The notes under the pieces are model-generated. The model ran no database searches, was not told the origin of the DNA, and saw only the letters and a program-made list of their open reading frames with translations. A program made the translations under genes and the position numbers. Positions 25,726 through 33,600 of a DNA stretch of 64,000 bases are shown in pieces. The number at the start of each line of letters is the position of its first letter. Positions within the stretch are counted from its first letter, which is position 1. Source of the DNA: Fumia sp045121595 (GTDB lineage Bacteria; Bacillota; Clostridia; Oscillospirales; Ruminococcaceae); NCBI GenBank assembly GCA_045121595.1, contig JBGVGI010000054.1, forward strand, positions 62,001 through 126,000, read 5' to 3'.

Positions 25726-26055
25726 ATGCCTACCGTTACCTATTCCGTGAGCGCCCTGGTGGCCGCAGTACTCTTTCTTTTTTTTGGCGGGTATACAAAC
25801 GTTGTGCAGGGGTTTAAGACGCTTAACTGGACGTCCGTGGCCTTTGGATTTGTTCTTGTAGCACTCGAAACAGGATGGATGTACGTCTACAGAGCAGGTT
25901 GGCAGGTGAGCGTGGCAACGATAGTACAAAGCTCTGTACTTGCCCTTGTATTGATTCTTATAGGCTATTTCATTTATAACGAGGCAGTTACCTGGAACAA
26001 GATTGTTGGTGTTATAATCTGTCTTGTAGGGCTTGGTGTGATAAATTTTAAATAA
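25726..26055 (+). pseudogene. DMT/EamA-type transporter, 5'-truncated remnant
   Basis: The 109 codons from ATG 25726 read as the C-terminal three membrane helices of a small DMT-family transporter (LNWTSVAFGFVLVALETGW, ending NKIVGVIICLVGLGVINF). Intact relatives begin with one more helix and a conserved start. Here the open frame upstream of PTVTYSVSAL runs straight into the terminator of the preceding gene and gives no transporter sequence. No ribosome binding site precedes the ATG. I read this as a gene whose first 30-40 codons were lost when the surface-protein genes were placed next to it. A short functional form is possible but less likely. Confidence 0.6.
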
Positions 26056-26070
26056 TTTCAGAGGTGTAAG

Positions 26071-26586
26071 ATGATAATATTGATAACGGGTGCATCGCAT
26101 ACCGGCAAAACTGCTCTGGCGCAAAAATTACTTGAGAAGTATAAATATCCGTATCTTTCGATAGACCATTTGAAAATGGGGCTGATTCGCAGTGGACAGA
26201 CGAATCTTACACCTGTGAGTGATGATATGGCACTGACTGAGTATTTGTGGCCTGTTGTCTGCGAAATGATTAAAACTGCTATAGAAAACAAGCAGAACTT
26301 GATTGTAGAAGGCTGTTATATCCCTTTTAACTGGCAAGAAAGTTTTGATACCGACTACCTTAAGGATATAAAATATTACTGCCTTGTAATGAGTGAAAAC
26401 TATATAAGGAATCATTTTGAAGATATAAAAAAGTATGCTTGTGTAATTGAGAAGCGCTTGAACGATGAAAATTTCACGATGGAAAAAGCCTTGGAGGAAA
26501 ACAAAGTGTTTTCTGAGCTTGTAAAAAAGTATAAAACGAATTGTATATTAGTTGATGAAGAATATAGCATCGATATTGATTTGTAA
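26071..26586 (+). CDS. P-loop kinase-like protein, substrate unknown
   Basis: 171 residues with a Walker A at the very N terminus (ITGASHTGKTALAQKL) and a kinase-like layout: YPYLSIDHLKMG, NLIVEGCYIPF. It looks like a small nucleoside- or metabolite-kinase of the AAA_33/zeta-like type, but I cannot name the substrate. CAGAGGTG precedes the ATG. It lies 15 nt after the transporter remnant and may once have been co-transcribed with it. A bidirectional terminator follows. Confidence 0.7.
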   Translation: MIILITGASHTGKTALAQKLLEKYKYPYLSIDHLKMGLIRSGQTNLTPVSDDMALTEYLWPVVCEMIKTAIENKQNLIVEGCYIPFNWQESFDTDYLKDIKYYCLVMSENYIRNHFEDIKKYACVIEKRLNDENFTMEKALEENKVFSELVKKYKTNCILVDEEYSIDIDL

Positions 26587-26616
26587 CATTAAGACGCTCT
26601 GCAAATGAATAAAAGG

Positions 26617-26650
26617 AAAAGCCGTTGGCGATTTGCCAACGGCTTTTATT
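26617..26650. terminator. Bidirectional terminator between the kinase gene and the ABC permease operon
   Basis: Stem AAAAGCCGTTGGC / GCCAACGGCTTTT with a 5-nt loop, T runs on both strands. Confidence 0.88.
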
Positions 26651-26672
26651 ATACTCGGAGAGAGTTTACCTA

Positions 26673-27515
26673 TTATTTGAAACCTGTCATTACGATACCG
26701 CTGATGAACTGTTTCTGACCCACGAAGAAGATAATGATAAGGGGAAGAATGAATACAGTAGCAGCAGCCATGAGGAGTTCGTACTCAGATGCGTTAACCT
26801 GAGAGAATACCTGTAAACCGATAGCCAATGTGTACTTGTCACTGGATAAGTAGAGCAAGGGACCATCGAAGTTGTTCCAACCACCGATAAGTGTGAACAA
26901 GGAAATTGTTGTAATAATGGGTTTGGAGAGAGGCATCATAATCTTTGTAAGGATTGTGAATTCGCCTGCACCATCGATACGAGCAGCATCGAGGTAAGAT
27001 GCCGGGATAGTTCCGTAGAACTGCTTCATAAGGAAGATGTTATAAGCACCACCAAAGAAGGAAGGCAAGATGAGCGGCCAGAATGTGTTGATACCACCGA
27101 GTTTAACCCAAGTTGTGTACAAGGGGATCATTGTTACCTGAGAGGGCAACATCATTGTGGACAAAGCAACCATGAAAAGGATTTTTCCGCCTTTCCACGG
27201 AATCTTTGTGAAAGAGTAAGCTGCAAAAGAAGAGGAAAGAACCTGACCACATACAGGAATAACTGAGATGATCAATGTGTTCTTGAGGTAATCCCAGAAA
27301 GGAATTCTCTGAAGAGCATCAGGGAAGTTCTGGAAACGAACTCTTGTAGGAATGAAGCTTCTGATGATACCTGCTGTGGTATCGAATACGTCTTCTCTGA
27401 ATTTCAATGCTGTAGAGAACTGCCAAAGCAAGGGAGCAAGGAATATGATAGAGAAAAAGATAAGAGCTATATAAGCTAAAGTATTGTAACTGATTTTACG
27501 AGCTGAAATTTTCAT
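26673..27515 (-). CDS. Carbohydrate ABC transporter permease (MalG/CUT1 type)
   Basis: 280 residues, six predicted membrane segments. The EAA loop that docks the ATPase reads DAARIDGAGEF followed by IMMPLSKP, typical of the MalG side of CUT1 sugar importers. It is the second gene of a two-permease operon; the partner ends 18 nt upstream. No solute-binding protein or ATPase gene is adjacent. Substrate cannot be read from the sequence; an oligosaccharide is likely from the family. Confidence 0.9.
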   Translation of the reverse strand: MKISARKISYNTLAYIALIFFSIIFLAPLLWQFSTALKFREDVFDTTAGIIRSFIPTRVRFQNFPDALQRIPFWDYLKNTLIISVIPVCGQVLSSSFAAYSFTKIPWKGGKILFMVALSTMMLPSQVTMIPLYTTWVKLGGINTFWPLILPSFFGGAYNIFLMKQFYGTIPASYLDAARIDGAGEFTILTKIMMPLSKPIITTISLFTLIGGWNNFDGPLLYLSSDKYTLAIGLQVFSQVNASEYELLMAAATVFILPLIIIFFVGQKQFISGIVMTGFK

Positions 27516-27533
27516 TATATATTCCTCCTTCCT

Positions 27534-28475
27534 TTATTCACCGTCACCGTACTGTACCCAACCGGAGGTTGCGAAGATAACAGCGGTAACAATCATGATG
27601 ATTACGAACAAGATCCAAGCCATAGCACAAGCGAAGCCCATGTTCATATATTTGAATGCCTGGTTATAAAGGTGTAACGCATAGAAAAGCATTGATCCAC
27701 CGGGGCCGCCTTCCTGTGCAGAAACGTTTGAGGAGTTTGCGGAGAATATGTAAGCCTGTGTGAAGTACTGGAATACACCAATAATACCTGTAACGAGCTG
27801 ATAGAACATTGTGGGAGAAATGGAAGGCAATGTGATGTGCCAGAATTTTTCCCAAGCGTTAGCGCCGTCGAGGTCAGCAGCTTCATAAAGTGTTTTCGGA
27901 ACACCTTTGATACCTGCAAGGAAGATGAGCATCATACCACCGGAGCTCCACATACCCATAAGGATAAGTGACGGTTTTGTCCAGGCTGCGTCAAAGAGCC
28001 AACCGGGAAGGTGGTCAAACGGAACGCCGAGTGCCATCAAAACTTTGTTTACGATACCGTAAGAGGGGTTAAGTACCCATGTCCAAACCATTGAGGAAGC
28101 AACAACGGAAACTACAGAAGGAATATAGAAACATGTTCTGAAGATTGCCTGACCTTTAACCTCAAGGCTTAAGAGCAATGCCATACAAAGTGAGAAAATG
28201 ATGTTGGATGGCAAACTGAAAACACACATATACAAAGTGTTCCAGAGAGACTTAATGCTCTTTTCGTCAGTGAAGAAGTGTACGTAGTTCTGAACACCTA
28301 CAAATTCCTTGATCTGGAATCCGTTGAATTCAGTAAAACTGTAAACGATGGATGATACGAGCGGATAAACTGTAAATGACAGAAATCCGATGAGCCACGG
28401 CAATGCAAATAAGAAACCATAGAAGTTGTACTTGCGCTGCTGTGTACTGAGTTTAGCAGGGGCTGCTTGTTTCAT
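27534..28475 (-). CDS. Carbohydrate ABC transporter permease (MalF/UgpA type)
   Basis: 313 residues. The N-terminal cytoplasmic segment is followed by six membrane segments, with the EAA loop EAADLDGANAWEKFWHITLP. It pairs with the downstream MalG-type permease to form the transmembrane channel of a CUT1 importer. GGAGAGG precedes the ATG. It is divergent from an AraC-type regulator gene about 310 nt away, which may control it. In most sugar operons of this type the binding-protein gene is the first cistron; it is missing here. Confidence 0.9.
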   Translation of the reverse strand: MKQAAPAKLSTQQRKYNFYGFLFALPWLIGFLSFTVYPLVSSIVYSFTEFNGFQIKEFVGVQNYVHFFTDEKSIKSLWNTLYMCVFSLPSNIIFSLCMALLLSLEVKGQAIFRTCFYIPSVVSVVASSMVWTWVLNPSYGIVNKVLMALGVPFDHLPGWLFDAAWTKPSLILMGMWSSGGMMLIFLAGIKGVPKTLYEAADLDGANAWEKFWHITLPSISPTMFYQLVTGIIGVFQYFTQAYIFSANSSNVSAQEGGPGGSMLFYALHLYNQAFKYMNMGFACAMAWILFVIIMIVTAVIFATSGWVQYGDGE

Positions 28476-28705
28476 AGGGTCCTCTCCTTTTTTATGGGTT
28501 TTGTCTGCGTAAAATTAAAACGCCCGTTGCAGACACCACCGAATTTTATTACTTATTTAATGGGGCATTTACTTACCTTAATATTCTATCATTTTTTCGA
28601 AAAAAGAAAATAGTTTTATTTTGATTTTATAGTCTTTTGTTTACTTAAACGGCAAAAAAAGCCTATGGCAAGCAATAAATTTTTTTAAAAAAATACCGAA
28701 ATAGC

Positions 28706-28733
28706 TTGAAATTATGTAGTTTTATGGTATAAT
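28706..28733 (+). promoter_or_regulatory. Promoter of the AraC-type regulator
   Basis: TTGAAA, 16-nt spacer, TATAAT with upstream TG. The 28476-28705 stretch otherwise shows AT-rich sequence and a 7-bp inverted repeat (TGTCTGC / GCAGACA near 28502-28533); no clear promoter for the permease genes was recognised. Confidence 0.65.
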
Positions 28734-28785
28734 AAGGACTATAAAGTAAAAATAGTACCACTAAAATTGAGGTGAACGACAAAAT

Positions 28786-30348
28786 ATGAAGCTTTTGATA
28801 ATGGGGGCAGAAAATAATTTTTGCCACGAAATCAAAGACAGTATTGACTTGAAAAAAATTGACGTTAAAATAGTTGGAACGGCACTTGCTGAAGAAGAAG
28901 CTTTGCAAAAGATAGAACGGTATACTCCTGACCTTATTCTTACTGATGCTAAACTTCGCGACGGTACAATTTTCAGTGTTATAAGGAAAGCAAGAAAAAA
29001 AGGATATAAAGCAAGGTTTGCTCTTATAACCGAGCACCGAAATTTTGAGTATATGCGTGAGGCGGCTAATCTCGGTGTTGAGAAGGTTTTAAGCTTCCCT
29101 GTAAGTAGCGGTAAATCGGTTTTGAAACTGGTTTCCGACGTTAAGGAAAAAATCTTAAAGGAAATTGAAGACGAACGTAAACTCAAAGAGCACGATCTCT
29201 GGAAAAAAGAGAGAGTTCTTGCGACTTTGTGTTACAGCAACAAAAAAATTCCTCAGGACTTAAAAGATTACTGCGATGAGCTCAAACAGTCCCTTTCAGG
29301 AGGACAGTATGTTGTTTTTTTGGTTGAGACGAACAATCCCGAAGTGGTAAAAAACAAGCTTGAAACCATCTTTGATGACGAGCGCAACTACATAGGAAGC
29401 TTTATGGGAATGAATATCGTTGCGGGGATACAGCGTTTCCACTCGGGTGCCAGTGAGACACACGTCCGTTCAAGTCTTAAAAACTTTTTTGCGCGTTTTT
29501 GCGATTTGTGCAGAAGGGACAGAGGTGTTACGGCGTCTGCCAATATAAGCAGTATTCTTACATCGAGCGCAGATATCGCAAAAGGCTTTAAACAATGTGT
29601 TTCTACTCAGAGCCTGCATTTTTTGTACGATGATCTGACGGTTACTTTCTATGACGATATGGAATCTGTTGTTCACAATACGGCAGTACCTGAGCTTTAT
29701 GATAAAAACCAGATTGAAAATATGCTCAGAAATGAAGAAATAAGCGGAATCCATAAGTTTTTCAGAAGACTTCTTGCTGAGATAAAAAATAATCCCGTGT
29801 ATAGTGCCAATTCGGTTATGAGTCTTTACCATAATATTGCAATGGACGTAGTTCAGTTAAGAATAGCTCTTTGTGGTGACGTTACCGATATTCAGGTTTC
29901 TTTTGAAAAGATAACCGAGGCGGGAAAGCTTTCGGAACTGAGCAAAAAAATAGAAAACTTTGCCGTTGACACTATAAAAGTTCTGCACGATATAAAATTG
30001 CAGAAAAGTTTAAGCCCCGTTAACAAAGCGGTGTATTATATCGAACAGAACTATAGAAGTGATATAAACTTACAGGGTATATCGGATTTTGTCGGACTTG
30101 CCCCCGCATATTTCAGCAGACTTTTCAAAAAAGAGACGGGTCTTTCCTTTATTGATTACGTTATGCAGAAAAGGGTTGAGAAGGCTAAAAATCTACTCGC
30201 AAATACCAATATGAAGATATATGAAATCTGTCAGGAAGTAGGTTATACCGACACGAGATACTTTATAAAAATGTTTAAGGGAGTTACAGGTATGACTCCA
30301 ATGCAGTTTAAACGTTCTCAGTATCGTAAAGCGATAGTTGAGGGGTAA
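28786..30348 (+). CDS. AraC-family regulator with a degenerate receiver domain (YesN-like)
   Basis: 520 residues: N-terminal receiver-like domain (1-120), a long middle region (about 130-410), and a C-terminal double-HTH AraC domain (about 415-512: INLQGISDFVGLAPAYFSRLFK and ICQEVGYTDTRYFIKMFK). The layout is that of YesN-type response regulators that govern sugar ABC transporters. The phospho-acceptor position is kept (Asp54), but the N-terminal acidic pair is reduced to GAE (residues 7-9) and the invariant Lys before Pro105 is Phe104. No histidine kinase is adjacent. It is therefore uncertain that it is phosphorylated; it may respond in another way. The divergent permease genes are the obvious target. 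Confidence 0.82.
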   Translation: MKLLIMGAENNFCHEIKDSIDLKKIDVKIVGTALAEEEALQKIERYTPDLILTDAKLRDGTIFSVIRKARKKGYKARFALITEHRNFEYMREAANLGVEKVLSFPVSSGKSVLKLVSDVKEKILKEIEDERKLKEHDLWKKERVLATLCYSNKKIPQDLKDYCDELKQSLSGGQYVVFLVETNNPEVVKNKLETIFDDERNYIGSFMGMNIVAGIQRFHSGASETHVRSSLKNFFARFCDLCRRDRGVTASANISSILTSSADIAKGFKQCVSTQSLHFLYDDLTVTFYDDMESVVHNTAVPELYDKNQIENMLRNEEISGIHKFFRRLLAEIKNNPVYSANSVMSLYHNIAMDVVQLRIALCGDVTDIQVSFEKITEAGKLSELSKKIENFAVDTIKVLHDIKLQKSLSPVNKAVYYIEQNYRSDINLQGISDFVGLAPAYFSRLFKKETGLSFIDYVMQKRVEKAKNLLANTNMKIYEICQEVGYTDTRYFIKMFKGVTGMTPMQFKRSQYRKAIVEG

Positions 30349-30611
30349 AAATTCGTCAATAATCACAAAAACAAAAAGGAAAATTTGTAACAACAGACAA
30401 AGATAATTTTTCTCGTAAAAAAACCTCAAAAAAGCTTGATTTGACGGGGTATTTTGAGTTAAAATGTATATAACATATTTTCATCTGCAGCGTTGTTTTG
30501 CGAGCGAAAACTTGCAAAACAGCGTTGTTAGTCGTCTTAAAATCAATTTATAGAGGCAATAGAAACCTTTCGGTTTTTGAAAATATGAATAAAAAATGGA
30601 GGTAGAAATCT
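30349..30611 (+). promoter_or_regulatory. Leader region of the giant surface-protein gene
   Basis: A weak promoter candidate lies at 30436-30465 (TTGATT, 18-nt spacer, TAAAAT); TTGACG at 30441 is an alternative -35. Downstream, an imperfect hairpin (GTTTTGCGAG / CTTGCAAAAC, near 30493-30522) is flanked by two copies of CAGCGTTGTT. GGAGGT lies before the start codon. No gene is seen here. Confidence 0.4.
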
Positions 30612-33600
30612 ATGAAAAAAGGACTTTGGAAAAAACTCCTTGCTATGACACTTGCAGTAGTTATGGCATTGAGCGTTGCTCCTTTCACAGCTTCAGCTGC
30701 GTGGAACAAAGGCGCAGATAACAGCTGGAGCTACACAGAAAACGGCAACAAAGTCACAGGCTGGAAAAAAATCAGTAACGAATGGTATTACTTTGATAAT
30801 TCCGGCACAATGCAGACCGGTTGGCATTTTGTAAGTGGCAATTGGTACTATATGGATGAATCCGGCGAAATGGAAACAGGCTGGCAGTTCATCGACGGCG
30901 AATGGTATCGCTTAGGTGACAACGGCGCTATGGTAAAAGGCTGGATTAAAGAAAATGGCGAATGGTATCACTTGAGCACAAGTGGTGTTATGGCACGTAA
31001 ATGGCGTTTGATCGCTAACGAATGGTATTACTTTAATGCAAGCGGTCATTTGCAGACCGGCTGGATTGTAGCAAATGGTGAAACATACTTTGCTGACAAA
31101 GACGGTGTAATGCAGAAAGGCCTTACACAGATAGACGGTAAAGTTTACTACTTCAATGATCCTAACGGTCACCTTATGGCAGGACGTATCAGAATTGGTA
31201 ACTCTACATACACATTTGATGAAGAAACAGGTGCAGCTATCGGTAACTTCCTTCCCGAAGCAGATAAAGCTTTCAACGGTGAAGGTACTGCAGTAGTTCC
31301 TTCTGCACCCGTAAGCGGTAAAGAAGAAGGAACTAAACCTTCTAAACCTTCTTACGGCGGTGGCGGAGGAAGCGGATATGTTCCTCCTGAAGAACCCTCT
31401 TCTGAACCTTCTGAAGAGCCTTCTTCCGAACCTTCCGTTGAACCTTCTGAAGAGCCCAGTGAAGAGCCTTCTTCCGAGCCTTCTGTTGAACCTTCCGAAG
31501 AGCCCTCTGAAGAACCTTCTTCCGAGCCTTCCGTTGAACCTTCCGAAGAGCCCAGTGAAGAACCTTCTTCTGAACCTTCCGAGGAACCCTCCGAAGAGCC
31601 CAGTGAAGAACCTTCTTCTGAACCTTCCGAGGAACCTTCCGAAGAGCCCAGTGAAGAACCTTCTTCTGAACCTTCCGAGGAACCCTCCGAAGAACCTGTT
31701 GAAGCAGCAGTTCCCACAATTACAAAGAACCTTAATTTGACAGCATCCTTCGATGAAGGTGCAAACGTTGTTCTCGATGTTGAAGCTTCTACAACAGACA
31801 AAGGTACACTTTCTTACCAGTGGTACAAAGACGGTGTTGCTATCGACGGTGCAACAGATGCTTCTTACACTGTAACAGAAGAAGGCCTTTATAAAGTAGT
31901 TGTAACAAATACTTTGGGTGAATCTACAGCAGAAGTTGCTTCTACAATTTGTGCAGTAACAATGATTCCTGTTGAAGAACCCTCTGTTGAGCCTTCTGAA
32001 GAACCCTCCGAAGAACCTTCTGTTGAGCCTTCCGAAGAGCCTTCTGAAGAATCTTCTGAACCCGTAGTTCAGGATTCCTGGAAGTTCAGCAAAACAGAAG
32101 TTGCTCGTGGCGAAGAATTCGTAATGACAATGGAAATGCCTGAGACAATTTTGGCATCAAGCCTCGGTTTCAAGGTATTGTTCGATAACACAGTATTCGA
32201 AATCACAAATATTGCTGAAGCTCCCTACGCTGATATGCAGCCTTATATGCCCGGATGTAACGCAAACGCAAACGTTATGATTTCCTGGTGCGACCCCACC
32301 TTCGATGCTAACACAACTATCAACGAAGGCGAAGTATTGCTTGAAGTAACATTCAAAGCAAAAGATGATGCTGTACTCGGTGACAGCACATTCACAGTAG
32401 AAGACTGGAACGTACTCGGTGCATTCAACGAAGAAACATACGAAATGGATGTTATCACTCCTTGCCCCGAAATTATGGGATTGAGCATTGACGTAACAGT
32501 AGTTGAAGAAACAGCTTCCGAGGAACCCTCCGAAGAACCTGTTGAAGCAGCAGTTCCCACAATCACAAAGAACCTTGATTTGACAGCATCCTTCCTTGAA
32601 GGTGAAAACGTTGTTCTCGACGTAGAAGCTTCTACAACTGACGAAGGCACACTTTCTTACCAGTGGTACAAAGATGGTGTTGCTATTGACGGTGCAACAG
32701 ATGCTTCTTACACTGTAACAGAAGCAGGTCTTTATAAAGTAGTTGTAACAAACACTTTGGGTGAATCCACAGCAGAAGCTGCATCTACAATTTGTGCAGT
32801 AACAGTTCTTGCAAGACCTAATAGTCCTGTAATTGCACCTATGGAAGATGTAACAATCTACGAAGGCGATACAGCTACAATTACAGCAGTAGCTACTGGT
32901 AATGGTGAATTGTCTTACACATGGTATGATGCTATAGGTCGTGTTGTTTCTGAGACAGCTACTCTCACAACAACAAAAGCAGGCCTCTATACGGTTATGG
33001 TAAAAAATACATTGAATGGCGATACCAAATCTAAAATGGCAGGTGTTGAGGTAACAGTTCTTCCTGTTGAAGAACCTTCTTCTGAGCCTTCCGAAGAACC
33101 TTCCGAACCTACAACAGAAAGCGCTTGGAAATTCAGCAAAACAGAAGTTGCTAAGGGCGAAGAATTCGTAATGACAATGGAAATGCCTGAAACAATTCTT
33201 GCATCAAGCCTCGGTTTCAAGGTAGTATTCGATAACGAAGTATTCGAAATCACAAACATTGCTCATGCTAACTATGCAGATATGCAACCCAACTTGCCCG
33301 GATGTAACGCAAACGCAAACGTTATGGTTTCCTGGTGCGACCCCACCTTCGATGCTAACACAACTATCGAAGAAGGCGAAATCTTGCTTGAAGTAACATT
33401 CAAAGCAAAAGATGATGCTGTACTCGGTGCAAGTGCATTCACATGTGAAGACTGGAACGTACTTGGTACATTCAATGAAGAAACATACGAAATGGACGTT
33501 ATCACTCCTTGCCCCGAAATCATGGGATCAAGCATCGACGTAACAGTAGTTGAAGAAACAGTTTCCGAAGAACCTTCCGAACCTTCTGAAGAACCTACCG

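Noticed and set aside
31379..31699. CRISPR array
   Set aside because: The repeats are coding, directly adjacent, without unique spacers, and in frame with a secreted protein.
31342..31801. Open frames on both strands over the Pro-Ser-Glu tract
   Set aside because: They arise because the short in-frame DNA repeat has no stop codons in other frames; the products are simple repeats with no start signals.
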